64,000 nucleotides of DNA from an uncultured Lachnospiraceae bacterium (GTDB lineage: Bacteria > Bacillota > Clostridia > Lachnospirales > Lachnospiraceae), in the NCBI GenBank assembly GCA_902766955.1, contig CACXFM010000124.1, positions 1-64,000 of the forward strand. Direction: 5' to 3'. The position numbers were made by a program, and so were the translations under genes. Below the pieces are notes generated by a model. That model worked only from the letters and a program-made list of their open reading frames with translations. It was not told the origin of the DNA and ran no database searches. Below, one piece after another: positions 8,689-17,554 of this stretch. Every line of letters starts with the position of its first letter. Positions within the stretch are counted from its first letter, which is position 1.

Positions 8689-10005
8689 TCATGACGATCG
8701 GAGCTTTTTCAGAAAGCTTCCGATCGTTTTTTCATATCCGTTGTCTGACGGCAGATAAAAGTGCGTATCCGCGACTTCATCCGGCAGATACTGCTGTCTG
8801 ACATAATGGCCCGGATAATCATGCGGAAATTTGTAGCCGACTCCGTGTCCCAACGCTTCATGTCCTCTGTAGTGGCTGTCCTGCAGATGGGCCGGAACGT
8901 CCGCGTCCACGCGCTTCACACACTCCGATGCCAGAGAAACCGCAGCCGTACAGGCGTTGCTTTTCGGTGCACAGGCCACGTAGATGGCCGCCTGCGAGAG
9001 CACGAGCCCCGCCTCCGGCATCCCGATTCTCTCCACCTCCTGTGCGGCTGCACTCGCCAGCACACAGGCCATGGGATCCGCATTTCCTACGTCTTCGGAG
9101 GCGCTGATCATGATCCGCCTCGCGATGAAGCGTATGTCCTCTCCCGCTTCCAGCATCTTTGCAAGATAATACACAGCTGCATCCGGATCCGATCCCCTCA
9201 TGCTCTTGATGAAAGCTGATATCGTATCATAGTGCCGGTCTCCGTTTTTGTCATAATGCACCGGTCTCTTCTGCATGCATTCCGCAGCAGCATCCAGGTC
9301 GATCACCACGATGCCGTCCTCTCCGCGCTCCGTCGTCATGGCAGCCAGCTCCAGTGCGTTCAGCGCGGCCCTGGCGTCACCTCCCGCGGCATCCGCCAGA
9401 AATGTCTCAGCCTCATCCGTCAGGCGGGCTCTGAAGCTGCCCAGCCCTCTTACCGGGTCGCTCATGGCCCTCTTCAGAATATTCCGGATATTGTCCCGGG
9501 AGAGCGGCTTCAGCTCAAAGACAGTGGATCTGGACAGCAGAGCGGTATTGACCTCGAAATAGGGATTTTCCGTTGTCGCCCCGATCAGGATCACCGTGCC
9601 GTCCTCGACAAAAGGCAGCAGGTAATCCTGCTGGGCCCTGTTGAAGCGGTGGATCTCATCGATAAACAGAATAGTCCGCCTGCCGTATCCTCCCAGTGTC
9701 TTTCCCGCCTGTTCCGTCACCTCTTCAAGTTCCTTTTTGCCGGAAGTCGTCGCATTGACCTGACGGAATTCCGCGTGTGTCGTCCCGGCAATCACCCGGG
9801 CCAGCGTCGTTTTGCCCGTCCCCGGCGGTCCGTACAGGATGACGGAAGACAGGCGGTCCGCATCGATGGCCCTCCGGAGAAGCTTTCCGGGGCCCAGGAT
9901 ATGGTCCTGTCCCTCCACCTCCGAAAGCCGCTCCGGCCTCATTCTCATGGCGAGAGGCGCCTCCCGCTCCTGCTTTTTTTCCTTCATATAATCAAAGAGA
10001 TCCAT
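8689..10005 (-). CDS. rarA: Replication-associated recombination protein A (RarA/MgsA)
   Basis: 438 residues from the ATG at 10005, chosen because CGGAGGA lies just upstream; the frame stays open to 10050. Walker A GPPGTGKT is at residues 59-66, Walker B ILFIDEIHRF and sensor 1 GATTENP follow. The C-terminal tetramerisation part (PVHYDKNGDRHYDTISAF, then GSDPDAAVYYLA) is diagnostic of the RarA/WRNIP1 clade. It acts at stalled replication forks and binds single-stranded DNA ends. Confidence 0.95.
   Translation of the reverse strand: MDLFDYMKEKKQEREAPLAMRMRPERLSEVEGQDHILGPGKLLRRAIDADRLSSVILYGPPGTGKTTLARVIAGTTHAEFRQVNATTSGKKELEEVTEQAGKTLGGYGRRTILFIDEIHRFNRAQQDYLLPFVEDGTVILIGATTENPYFEVNTALLSRSTVFELKPLSRDNIRNILKRAMSDPVRGLGSFRARLTDEAETFLADAAGGDARAALNALELAAMTTERGEDGIVVIDLDAAAECMQKRPVHYDKNGDRHYDTISAFIKSMRGSDPDAAVYYLAKMLEAGEDIRFIARRIMISASEDVGNADPMACVLASAAAQEVERIGMPEAGLVLSQAAIYVACAPKSNACTAAVSLASECVKRVDADVPAHLQDSHYRGHEALGHGVGYKFPHDYPGHYVRQQYLPDEVADTHFYLPSDNGYEKTIGSFLKKLRSS
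8695..8732 (+). terminator. Rho-independent terminator, inside the 3' end of rarA
   Basis: Hairpin of CGATCGGA-GCTTT with AAAGCTTCCGATCG (one bulge) followed by six T residues. It ends the DUF4364 transcript while its DNA also codes for the last residues of rarA on the other strand. Confidence 0.75.
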
Positions 10006-10083
10006 AAATCCTCCGGGGCCTGCGCACTGCCGCAGCACTTTTTGCAGCAAAAGGAAATCCGGCAGAATTCCCTTTTTGATACG

Positions 10084-10109
10084 AAAAATGCAGGACTCAC
10101 GCCCTGCAT
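10084..10109 (-). terminator. Terminator of infC-rpmI-rplT
   Basis: Minus strand: ATGCAGG, an eight-base loop, CCTGCAT and a T run, about 30 bases after the rplT stop codon. Confidence 0.75.
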
Positions 10110-10137
10110 CTGTCGTTTTTATTGAAACGGATCTGTA

Positions 10138-10494
10138 TTAGCCGAGAGCCGCCTTTGCCGTTTCGGCCAGGCTCTTGAAGCCTTCCGGATCGCTGACTGC
10201 GATGTCAGCGAGCACCTTGCGGTTGATTTCCACCTGAGCAAGCTTGAGGCCATGCATGAAATTGCTGTAGTTCAGGCCGTTCATTCTGGCTGCCGCATTG
10301 ATACGGGCAATCCACAGTCTGCGGAAATCTCTCTTCTTCTGCTTGCGGCCTGCATACGCACTGGCCAGAGCGCGCATGACGGACTGCTTTGCGATCCTGT
10401 ACTGCTTGGAACGGGCACCGTAGTAGCCCTTTGCAAGCTTCAGTGTACGATTATGTCTTTTCCTGGCATTTAAGCCGCCTTTAATTCTTGCCAT
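10138..10494 (-). CDS. rplT: 50S ribosomal protein L20
   Basis: 118 residues, the standard length. The start [24 protein letters not shown], split here as [15 protein letters not shown] and then [11 protein letters not shown], and the motif [14 protein letters not shown] are nearly invariant in L20. It binds 23S rRNA early in large-subunit assembly. In Firmicutes L20 also represses its own operon by acting on the leader RNA, which fits the attenuator-like leader found here upstream of infC. Confidence 0.98.
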   Translation of the reverse strand: MARIKGGLNARKRHNRTLKLAKGYYGARSKQYRIAKQSVMRALASAYAGRKQKKRDFRRLWIARINAAARMNGLNYSNFMHGLKLAQVEINRKVLADIAVSDPEGFKSLAETAKAALG

Positions 10495-10520
10495 TTCTTA
10501 TACCTCCACAAAACCTTCTG

Positions 10521-10718
10521 TCACAGATACGGTAAAATCTTCTTCATTACCTTGGCGTTATTCGGAGCAGTGATCGTCGCATGACGGAGGTTTCTCTTCG
10601 TCTTACGGTCCTTCTTTGTTAAGATATGGCTCTTATAAGCTTTCATTCTCTTGAGCTTACCGCTTCCTGTAACATGAAAACGCTTGGCAGCAGCTCTTTT
10701 TGTCTTCATCTTTGGCAT
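10521..10718 (-). CDS. rpmI: 50S ribosomal protein L35
   Basis: 65 residues, beginning [14 protein letters not shown], the universal L35 start, and ending in [10 protein letters not shown]. It lies between infC and rplT in the standard order, with gaps of about 20 bases on each side. Confidence 0.98.
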   Translation of the reverse strand: MPKMKTKRAAAKRFHVTGSGKLKRMKAYKSHILTKKDRKTKRNLRHATITAPNNAKVMKKILPYL

Positions 10719-10736
10719 AATATAGACTCCTCTCTG

Positions 10737-11243
10737 TTATTTTTTCTCCGTCAGGAACATGGTCATAAATCTGCCTTCCATCTTCGGCGGTCTGTCAACG
10801 ACAGCGATATCGGAAAGCTTGGCGGCAAAATCATCCATCATCGGACGGCTGGCGGCCGTGTGGGCCATCTCGCGTCCGCGGAAACGTATGCTCACCTTGA
10901 CTTTATTGCCCTTCTCAAGAAACTTACGTGCAGCGGCAATCTTGGTATTGAGATCGTTGGTGTCAATGTTCGGCGACATGCGGATCTCTTTAATCTCCAC
11001 GATTCTCTGCTTTTTGCGCGCCTCTTTTTCCTTGCGGGACTGCTCATAACGATACTTGCTGTAATCGATTATTTTGCAGACGGGCGGCTGCGCCTTGGGG
11101 GCTATCTTGACCAGGTCAAGTCCTGCCTCGTCAGCCTTAGCCTGAGCTTCGCGCGCGGACATAATGCCCAGCTGTTCACCGTTCTCTCCGATCAGCCGGA
11201 TCTCACGATCACGAATCTGCTCGTTAATCATTAAATCGCTAAT
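10737..11243 (-). CDS. infC: Translation initiation factor IF-3, AUU start codon
   Basis: 168 residues. The N domain (INEQIRDREIRLIG), the basic linker (YRYEQSRKEKEARKKQR) and the C domain (EIRMSPNID, KVSIRFRGREMAH) are complete. GAGGAGGG at 11251-11258 lies seven bases before an ATT codon at 11243, while the next ATG (11231) is 19 bases away, so ATT is the likely start. IF3 rejects non-AUG starts, and AUU initiation is the known autoregulation of infC. It follows an independent promoter and a leader with a terminator hairpin. Confidence 0.93.
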   Translation of the reverse strand: MSDLMINEQIRDREIRLIGENGEQLGIMSAREAQAKADEAGLDLVKIAPKAQPPVCKIIDYSKYRYEQSRKEKEARKKQRIVEIKEIRMSPNIDTNDLNTKIAAARKFLEKGNKVKVSIRFRGREMAHTAASRPMMDDFAAKLSDIAVVDRPPKMEGRFMTMFLTEKK

Positions 11244-11315
11244 GTTTCTGCCCTCCTCATGACCTTTGCCTGCGGAACCATACAGAGTCTGCCCCGGCTG
11301 ACAGTCTTCTCCCAC

Positions 11316-11344
11316 AAAAAAACGGGCGGTACCGGAACCACCCG
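11316..11344 (-). promoter_or_regulatory. Leader attenuator of the infC operon (L20-leader-like)
   Basis: Minus strand: CGGGTGGT, a six-base loop, ACCGCCCG and seven T residues form an intrinsic terminator about 75 bases before infC. Just upstream, GATATTG and CGATATC, and CGGCAG and CTGTTG, can pair to make a longer stem around a small GCGGATGCGTCCGC hairpin. The arrangement fits L20-dependent attenuation known in Firmicutes. A covariance search against the L20 leader family would decide it. Confidence 0.7.
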
Positions 11345-11473
11345 CATGATATCGACATTCCAACAGACCGCGGACGCATCCGCTGCCTGCCGTTCAATAT
11401 CAACGCCCGTCACAGGTTACGAAAACCGCTCAGGGGTGAGAGTGGAAACTCTGCTTTTTTTACAACATATAGA

Positions 11474-11502
11474 AATATAGCAGAATGCGCCCCGCGTGTC
11501 AA
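11474..11502 (-). promoter_or_regulatory. Predicted sigma-A promoter of infC-rpmI-rplT
   Basis: Minus strand: perfect TTGACA, 17 bases, TATATT. A transcript starting near 11467 would have a leader of about 225 bases before infC. Confidence 0.8.
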
Positions 11503-11537
11503 GGTACATTCCGGAGAAATACGGCCGGATGCTTCTC

Positions 11538-12095
11538 TTATGCGTTGCGCCCGCAGCAGAACTTGTACTTCTTGCCGCTTCCGCACGGACACGGATCATT
11601 GCGGCCGATCTTCTTCGGCTTTACGATCGTGCCGGACTTCTTCTGCTCCAGGTAGAGACGGTGTCTGGTCTCCTCGTCAAAAATATCATTCCATTCGGGC
11701 AGCTCATAGAGCCAGTCCGCTTTGGCATCCACCATGTTCTTGTAGAGTCTCTCCTTGTCGAATCCGAGATTGACGACCGTGTTTTCATCCATGGTCTCGA
11801 TCGGGTTCGCTTCCTTAAGCGACTCGTTAATCCCGTCGAGGAATCCGACCATGTGCTCAAGGGAGATGCCGAAACGATCGGCGAGTTCCGATACGGTTCC
11901 CGTCACGACTTCGTCGGGATTCTTCAGAAGCTTTGCATAGATGTCTTTTTCGACCGCGAAATACTCATTCCACAGTCTCTGAAGCCACTGCCTGTCAGCC
12001 TTCTGGTCGTATGCCTTCGCTCTCCATTTTCCAAGCAGCGTTCCTTCATCTGCCTTCAGTTCCGCTTCCATCTGCTCGATTGTCTGCTGTGCCAT
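11538..12095 (-). CDS. SEC-C metal-binding domain protein
   Basis: 185 residues. The C-terminal 20 residues are a perfect SEC-C zinc motif ([19 protein letters not shown]), as in the tail of SecA. The N-terminal 150 residues are helical and belong to no family I recognise; similar stand-alone SEC-C proteins occur in Clostridia and are thought to contact SecA, ribosomes or other partners. An AAGGAG site precedes the ATG, and a predicted promoter lies 60 bases upstream. Confidence 0.85.
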   Translation of the reverse strand: MAQQTIEQMEAELKADEGTLLGKWRAKAYDQKADRQWLQRLWNEYFAVEKDIYAKLLKNPDEVVTGTVSELADRFGISLEHMVGFLDGINESLKEANPIETMDENTVVNLGFDKERLYKNMVDAKADWLYELPEWNDIFDEETRHRLYLEQKKSGTIVKPKKIGRNDPCPCGSGKKYKFCCGRNA

Positions 12096-12155
12096 ACTTT
12101 ATCTCCTTAACTGATTAACTTATTTTTCATCTTATTCAAAGCGAACTACCGGACT

Positions 12156-12184
12156 ACTATACCACAGGCCGCCCTTTTCCGCAA
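12156..12184 (-). promoter_or_regulatory. Predicted sigma-A promoter of the SEC-C gene
   Basis: Minus strand: TTGCGG, 17 bases, TATAGT. It is divergent from, and four bases apart from, the promoter of the HAD gene. Confidence 0.55.
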
Positions 12185-12187
12185 TCT

Positions 12188-12216
12188 TTGACAGCATCTC
12201 ACGCATATGGCATAAT
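12188..12216 (+). promoter_or_regulatory. Predicted sigma-A promoter of the HAD gene
   Basis: TTGACA, 17 bases, CATAAT, with the ATG of the HAD gene about 50 bases downstream. Confidence 0.6.
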
Positions 12217-12267
12217 ACGTGGGAAACCCCGCAAAGAATCCGGAGCAAAGGAGGCTTTTCACATTAT

Positions 12268-13089
12268 ATGAACCACACTCCCTTAAAGCGCATACTGGCC
12301 GCCGCCGGTGTCATTTTTCTACTGGGCATCTACGTCACGGCCTTTATCTGTTCCTTTATAAACAGCGGCACCGCACAGGTTCTCTTCCGCGCGGCGCTGG
12401 GATGTACGATTCTCGTACCGGTTCTGCTCTATCTGATCCTTATGGTCGCACGCGTCATACGTCCGCAGAAATCCGCTGCCGTCGACGCGGTCGTGTTTGA
12501 TCTGGGCAAGGTGCTGCTCGATTTCCCCTGGGAAGATTTTACCGGTAATATGGAAGTCTCCCCCGAGGCCCGCGAAGTTCTGCTGACCAAGGTCGTCCCC
12601 TCCCCGCTCTGGCACGAATTCGACGTGAATCTCCGCCCCTTCGACGAGATTGTGGAGGAGTTTGTCCGTCTCGATCCCCGCTATGAGGCCGAGATCCGCA
12701 ACCTGCTCGAGACCGAGGATCAGATTATCACCCCGTTCTGGTATACCTCTGACCTCATCCGCAGTCTGAAGCGCGCCGGATACCGCGTCTATTACCTGTC
12801 CAACTGGACGAAGGAGTGGTACGACCACCTGAAGGAGAACGGCGTGATGGATTTCCTCTCGCTCACCGACGGAGGCGTCTTCTCCTTTGACGTCCACATC
12901 GCAAAGCCGGATCCGGGCATCTATCAGGCCCTGTTTGACCGGTATCATCTCGATCCGGGCCGCTGCCTGTTCATCGACGACACCCAGAAAAACGTGGATC
13001 AGGCCAGAAAAATGGGGATGAGCTCCTTCCTCTTCACCAATTACACGGATATGAAGGAAAAGCTCTCATCCCTCGGTATTGAGATCTGA
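12268..13089 (+). CDS. Membrane-anchored HAD-superfamily hydrolase
   Basis: 273 residues. The first 65 residues form two hydrophobic helices (about 9-30 and 42-62), followed by a HAD subclass IA domain. Motif I is present as VVFDLGKVL, where the usual DxD second Asp is Gly: the DLG variant occurs in YihX-like HADs whose members read FDxGxVL. Motif II is YLSNWT, motif III has the Lys in AKPDPGIY and motif IV is FIDDTQKN. It probably dephosphorylates a small sugar phosphate or nucleotide on the inner face of the membrane. The two-helix anchor is uncommon for this class. AAAGGAGG is present but 12 bases from the ATG. Confidence 0.8.
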   Translation: MNHTPLKRILAAAGVIFLLGIYVTAFICSFINSGTAQVLFRAALGCTILVPVLLYLILMVARVIRPQKSAAVDAVVFDLGKVLLDFPWEDFTGNMEVSPEAREVLLTKVVPSPLWHEFDVNLRPFDEIVEEFVRLDPRYEAEIRNLLETEDQIITPFWYTSDLIRSLKRAGYRVYYLSNWTKEWYDHLKENGVMDFLSLTDGGVFSFDVHIAKPDPGIYQALFDRYHLDPGRCLFIDDTQKNVDQARKMGMSSFLFTNYTDMKEKLSSLGIEI

Positions 13090-13095
13090 CCGGTC

Positions 13096-13833
13096 TCACG
13101 AATTAATCCGGAACGAATTGACGACCGTATCCAGAAGATCCTCCATCATGGCGCTGTTGGCCGCCGTCGTCCAGCAGCAGAACTGGTAATACTCCGCTCC
13201 TCCCTGGGCCCCGTAGATCCTGTAGGAAATGCGCTGTTCGGGAAGGCCCGGCGGATGATAGAGAGCCGTGAAGCCCAGCTTCCTCCCGGGAAGCTGGCTC
13301 TCCTTGAGGGTGATGCTCTCCGGATTGGACATCTGGACCTCCGAAAGGAGGCTGCTGCCCGTCACGCCTCTCGTGAGCGAGGAGAAGAAATCATCGAATG
13401 AAGCAAGTCCCGAATCCTCCATGGGTTCATCATTAAACAGCAGAAACACCTGCCTGTCATAACTGCCCGCCTCAATCTCGAACTGACGGTCCATCCCTTC
13501 GGGATCGATCTGTCCGTTCATATTCTGCCAGCTCTCCGGAATATAAATCGTATATCTGCCGCTCTCCGACACGAGAGGGGTCATTTTCACGGTCTTGTCC
13601 TTGGATTTTTCAATATCGGCATCCAGCGTATCGCCTGCCTCGAATGTCGCATTGGCGGCTTCCGTGGCGGACTGGGCGGCCGCCAGCGCCGAGGCGGCAT
13701 CGGCCGCAGCCGATTCCGCCCTGGATGCAGCCTCCATCACCTCTTCATCCAAAGTCGGAGAGGGAACGGCGCTGCACCCTGACAGGCAGCCGATCATGAC
13801 CGCCGCCAGGATCCCGCAGATTCCTCTATTCAT
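13096..13833 (-). CDS. Lipoprotein with Ala-rich coiled coil
   Basis: 245 residues from the ATG at 13833, with AGAGGTGA upstream. The signal peptide ends in the lipobox LSGC. Residues 30-75 are an Ala/Glu/Ser-rich helix (ASRAESAAADAASALAAAQS), probably a coiled-coil stalk. The C-terminal 160 residues are a compact alpha/beta domain (YTIYIPESWQNMNG, FLLFNDEP) resembling PsbP/DcrB-type folds, which I infer only from strand pattern. It starts four bases after purA stops and shares its transcript. Function unknown. Confidence 0.75.
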   Translation of the reverse strand: MNRGICGILAAVMIGCLSGCSAVPSPTLDEEVMEAASRAESAAADAASALAAAQSATEAANATFEAGDTLDADIEKSKDKTVKMTPLVSESGRYTIYIPESWQNMNGQIDPEGMDRQFEIEAGSYDRQVFLLFNDEPMEDSGLASFDDFFSSLTRGVTGSSLLSEVQMSNPESITLKESQLPGRKLGFTALYHPPGLPEQRISYRIYGAQGGAEYYQFCCWTTAANSAMMEDLLDTVVNSFRINS

Positions 13834-13837
13834 GGAG

Positions 13838-15133
13838 TCACCTCTTAACGGTACTGCCATTCCGGTAAATAATATCATCCCGTCCCGGTCCGTTGGAGAC
13901 CATCGTAATCGGGAATCCGATCTGCTCCTCGATAAATTCCACATAATTTCTGCACGCTTCCGGCAGTTCTTCGTAATTCCGGATGCCGGAGATGTCGCAC
14001 TTCCAGCCGGGCAGCGTCTTCCAGACCGGTTTTGCCCTGCAGAGATCCACGGTCGTCGGGAAGTCCGTCGTCTGCTTTCCGTCGATCTCATATGCCACGC
14101 AGACCGGAATCTCATCGAGATAGCCGAGCACGTCGAGCACCGTGAGCGCAACATCGGTCGCCCCCTGCAGAGCGCAGCCGTATTTTGAGGCTACCGCATC
14201 ATAGAAACCGACGCGCCTCGGTCTGCCGGTCGTCGCGCCGTATTCTCCGCCGTCTCCGCCTCTTCTGCGGAGTTCTTCCGCCTCATCCCCGAAGATCTCG
14301 GAGACAAATTCGCCCGCGCCGACCGCACTGGAGTAGGCTTTGGAAACCGCCACGATCTTTTTGATTTCATAGGGCGGGACACCTGCTCCCACCGCTCCGT
14401 ATCCGGCCAGCGTCGAGCTGGACGTCACCATCGGGTAGATTCCGTGATCCGGATCCTTCATGGTGCCGAGCTGCCCTTCGAGCAGGACACTGCGTCCCTG
14501 GGCAAGGGCGCTGCGAAGGAAGGCCGACGTGTCGGCGGTATACGGCTTCAGGAAATCTCTGTAAGAAGCCAGTTCCTCCATAATATCGGAAGTCTTCAGC
14601 TCTTCATGGCCATACAGGTGCTTCAGAAGAATATTTTTCTTCAGCAGGATGCCCTCTACCTTCTCCCGCAGCGCGTCCATATCCGCAAGTTCGCTGACCT
14701 GAATGCCGATCTTGGCGAATTTGTCGCTGTAGAAGGGCGCGATCCCGGACTTGGTCGAACCGAACGATTTGCCGGCCAGGCGGGCCTCTTCAAGAGAATC
14801 AAATAAAATATGATAGGACATCACGATCTGCGCCCTGTCGGAGATCAGAAGTTTCGGCGCCGGAACGTTCCTCGACGCAAGCTCTCCGAGTTCTTCCGCA
14901 ATTTTATTGACATTCAGGGCCACTCCGTTGCCGATCACATTGACGACATCGGAATGAAAAACGCCGGAAGGAAGGGTATGGAGTGCAAATTTGCCGTAAT
15001 TGTTCTTAATTGTATGTCCGGCATTTGCGCCGCCCTGGAAGCGCACGACAACGTCCGCCTTCTCCGCAAGCATATCCGTGATTTTGCCTTTTCCTTCGTC
15101 TCCCCAGTTTGCTCCCACAACTGCTGTTACCAT
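13838..15133 (-). CDS. purA: Adenylosuccinate synthetase
   Basis: 431 residues from the ATG at 15133, behind AAGGAGGA. The N-terminal loop GANWGDEGKGK and the GGANAGHT motif that bind GTP and IMP are intact, as is TTGRPRRVG in the C-terminal part. It joins IMP and aspartate with GTP, the first step from IMP to AMP. purB, the next enzyme, lies 65 bases upstream on the same strand, so one operon carries both steps. Confidence 0.97.
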   Translation of the reverse strand: MVTAVVGANWGDEGKGKITDMLAEKADVVVRFQGGANAGHTIKNNYGKFALHTLPSGVFHSDVVNVIGNGVALNVNKIAEELGELASRNVPAPKLLISDRAQIVMSYHILFDSLEEARLAGKSFGSTKSGIAPFYSDKFAKIGIQVSELADMDALREKVEGILLKKNILLKHLYGHEELKTSDIMEELASYRDFLKPYTADTSAFLRSALAQGRSVLLEGQLGTMKDPDHGIYPMVTSSSTLAGYGAVGAGVPPYEIKKIVAVSKAYSSAVGAGEFVSEIFGDEAEELRRRGGDGGEYGATTGRPRRVGFYDAVASKYGCALQGATDVALTVLDVLGYLDEIPVCVAYEIDGKQTTDFPTTVDLCRAKPVWKTLPGWKCDISGIRNYEELPEACRNYVEFIEEQIGFPITMVSNGPGRDDIIYRNGSTVKR

Positions 15134-15198
15134 TCCGCAAATCCTCCTTCTCTCCGGCTGCTTACCGTCTCTGTCTGCTTTTTGCCGCCCGGCATATT

Positions 15199-16632
15199 TC
15201 AGACATGAATCTCCGATGTCCATCCGAGGACATCCCTGTTTGCTGCAAGCAGCGGCTTCACATATTCGTTCAGATACCGTTCCGTCTGATATGACGCGCG
15301 TCCTGTAAACGCCGCGGGATCCATGGACGCCTTAAGTTCTGCGAGATCCTGCGGGAACATGGGATCTTCGGCGATCATCTCGAGCAGATGATTGTCTTCG
15401 CCGTCTTCCTTGACGGCTCTGCCGGCTTCCATGGAGAGTTCCCGGATCCGCTCATGCAGTTCCTGCCGGTCCCCGCCCGCCTTGACGGCGTCCATCATGA
15501 TATTTTCGGTTGCCATAAACGGAAGCTCCGCCATGAGGTGCTTTCTGATCACGTTCGGGTACACGACCAGCCCCTCCGCGACATTGGCGCAGAGGCCCAG
15601 TATGCCGTCACAGGCGAGGAATCCCTCCGCCACCGACAGCCGTCTGTTGGCGGAATCATCCAGCGTTCTCTCAAACCACTGTACCGAGGATGTGATCGCG
15701 GGATTCAGGGCGTCCGCCAGCAGATATCTGGACAGCGACGCGATCCGCTCCGACCGCATGGGATTTCTCTTGTATGCCATGGCGGAAGATCCGATCTGCT
15801 TCTTCTCAAAGGGCTCTTCCACCTCTTTCAGATGCTGCAGCAGACGGATGTCATTGGAGAACTTCGTCGCGCTGGCGGCAATCCCCGCGAGCACGTTGAT
15901 CACACGCGTATCGACCTTCCGCGAATACGTCTGCCCCGATACCGGGACGCATCCGGGGAATCCCATTTTCTCCGCGATCATGGGATCCAGTCTGTCGCAC
16001 TTTTCATGGTCTCCGCCGAACAGTTCCAGGAACGACGCCTGTGTCCCAGTCGTGCCCTTGCATCCGAGGAGGCGCAGCGAATCCCTGACGTAATCCAGAT
16101 CCCCGAGATCCATCATGAACTCCTGGATCCACAGGGTCGCCCGCTTGCCCACGGTTGTCGGCTGGGCCGGCTGGAAATGTGTAAATGCGAGGGTCGGCTG
16201 GTCCTTCCACTTCTCGGCAAAGGAAGCGAGGTTGGCGATGACGTTGACCAGCTTGCGCCTGATGAGATCGAGAGCATCCCTCATCAGAATGATATCCGTA
16301 TTATCTCCCACATAACAGGATGTGGCTCCCAGGTGAATAATCCCCTTCGCACCGGGGCACTGCAGTCCGTACGCATACACATGGGCCATGACGTCATGCC
16401 GGACTTCACGCTCCCTCTTTACGGCATCCTCGTAATTAATGTCCTCCGCGTGCGCCCTGAGTTCCGCGATCTGCGCGTCCGTCACCGGAAGTCCGAGTTC
16501 TTTCTCAGTTTCCGCGAGGGCGATCCAAAGCTTTCTCCAGGTCCGAAACTTTCTGTCCTCTGAAAACACTGCCTGCATCTCCGCACTGGCATACCTCTCC
16601 GACAGCGGGCTGTTATATCTGTCTGTCCCCAC
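15199..16632 (-). CDS. purB: Adenylosuccinate lyase
   Basis: 477 residues from a GTG at 16632, chosen because GGAGG lies seven bases before it; the frame runs on to an unsupported ATG at 16671. The fumarase-superfamily signature is exact: GSSAMAYKRNPMRSE near residue 285, with TSCYVGDNTD and the catalytic His in the THFQPAQPT segment. It removes fumarate from SAICAR and from adenylosuccinate. It is the first gene of purB-purA-lipoprotein. Confidence 0.96.
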   Translation of the reverse strand: MGTDRYNSPLSERYASAEMQAVFSEDRKFRTWRKLWIALAETEKELGLPVTDAQIAELRAHAEDINYEDAVKREREVRHDVMAHVYAYGLQCPGAKGIIHLGATSCYVGDNTDIILMRDALDLIRRKLVNVIANLASFAEKWKDQPTLAFTHFQPAQPTTVGKRATLWIQEFMMDLGDLDYVRDSLRLLGCKGTTGTQASFLELFGGDHEKCDRLDPMIAEKMGFPGCVPVSGQTYSRKVDTRVINVLAGIAASATKFSNDIRLLQHLKEVEEPFEKKQIGSSAMAYKRNPMRSERIASLSRYLLADALNPAITSSVQWFERTLDDSANRRLSVAEGFLACDGILGLCANVAEGLVVYPNVIRKHLMAELPFMATENIMMDAVKAGGDRQELHERIRELSMEAGRAVKEDGEDNHLLEMIAEDPMFPQDLAELKASMDPAAFTGRASYQTERYLNEYVKPLLAANRDVLGWTSEIHV

Positions 16633-16694
16633 GTAGCTTCCTCCATTCAAAAACCATGTCCCAAAAGACATTCACCTTCATTTGTCCGCGTGTA

Positions 16695-16723
16695 ATCATA
16701 CACTACTTTCCGCATATTTTCAA
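16695..16723 (-). promoter_or_regulatory. Predicted sigma-A promoter of purB-purA
   Basis: Minus strand: TTGAAA, 17 bases, TATGAT, about 60 bases before the GTG of purB. No purine riboswitch is evident in this short leader. Confidence 0.6.
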
Positions 16724-16758
16724 TGACCGGGTACTGGAAGTCAGCGCTCCGCCTTTTC

Positions 16759-17538
16759 TCATTCCCGGGCCTCGACATGATACGAGGCGCGCAGCTCGTC
16801 CAGCACGGCGGCCAGATCCCCGTCGCTGTCGGGAGCCAGCCGGCTTCTGTCCGCAGCCGCTTCCACCTCCGCCCGGATCTCCCCCGTCAGGGACGCGTCC
16901 GCCTTCATTCTTGCGGCTTCCGCGAGAAAGACTTCCTCCGGATATGCCAGACAGACCGCCGTCAGATATGCTTTTCTGTCGTGAGCGCTTCCCCGCTCCT
17001 CCACCGCTTTTTCAAATTCGGCGCACGCCCCGTCGTACTCAAGCAGCTGCATGAGCGCGGTGCCGCAGTTGTGGTGGATTGACGCAGACAGTTTTCTGTC
17101 CTCGCCCGAAACAGCCTCAAGCGCCCTCATATACAGAGCGGCGGCCTTCCCGTATCTGCGGTTATGCGTCAGGGCATCCGCCTTCCGCTTCATCCTGAGG
17201 GCAGGCCCCGCCGAGCGGTAATCCCTGATTTTTTCCGAGAGGGACCGGAGCTCCCTGGGGGGCAGATAATTCATATCCGAAAACAGGGGCAGCAGGAAAT
17301 CTTCCGCATGTCCGCCCTCTTTCAGCCCCCGCTCCATCCTGATCGCCGTCTCTGTAATATGAAATTCCTCGGCCAGCCAGCGGGTCAGCGCGAGGGAAAC
17401 GATGCTCTCGTCAATCAGGGCGGGATACCTGTGCAGGAACCAGCACAGTTCCTCCACCGACCACACATTAACAGACACGCTCTTCAGAAAGAACGGCTGC
17501 TTTGCAATTCCCGTCTGGGATAATCTGTAACCAACCAT
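16759..17538 (-). CDS. TPR-like helical protein, third gene of the DUF5717/DUF5716 module
   Basis: 259 residues from the ATG at 17538; AAAGGGG lies upstream. I do not recognise a named family. Residues 140-225 look like two to three tetratricopeptide-type helix pairs (YGKAAALYMRALEAV, then YDGACAEFEKAVEE). The N-terminal part begins with SVNVWSVEELCWFLHRYP and is also helical. No signal peptide or membrane segment is seen, so it should be cytosolic. It starts 16 bases after the DUF5716 gene and is the last of the block that begins at 32838. A scaffold or partner role is inference from the TPR-like helices and gene order. Confidence 0.7.
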   Translation of the reverse strand: MVGYRLSQTGIAKQPFFLKSVSVNVWSVEELCWFLHRYPALIDESIVSLALTRWLAEEFHITETAIRMERGLKEGGHAEDFLLPLFSDMNYLPPRELRSLSEKIRDYRSAGPALRMKRKADALTHNRRYGKAAALYMRALEAVSGEDRKLSASIHHNCGTALMQLLEYDGACAEFEKAVEERGSAHDRKAYLTAVCLAYPEEVFLAEAARMKADASLTGEIRAEVEAAADRSRLAPDSDGDLAAVLDELRASYHVEARE

Positions 17539-17554
17539 CACCGGACCCCTTTCT

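Noticed and set aside
11316..11480. Possible T-box riboswitch before infC, because GGTACCGCC resembles the T-box core
   Set aside because: The match is on the 3' side of the terminator stem rather than in a 5' antiterminator, and no stem I specifier structure is evident.
12268..13089. Loss of the second motif I Asp in the HAD protein as a sign of inactivity
   Set aside because: FDxGxVL is a known active variant in YihX-like HAD proteins and the other motifs are intact.
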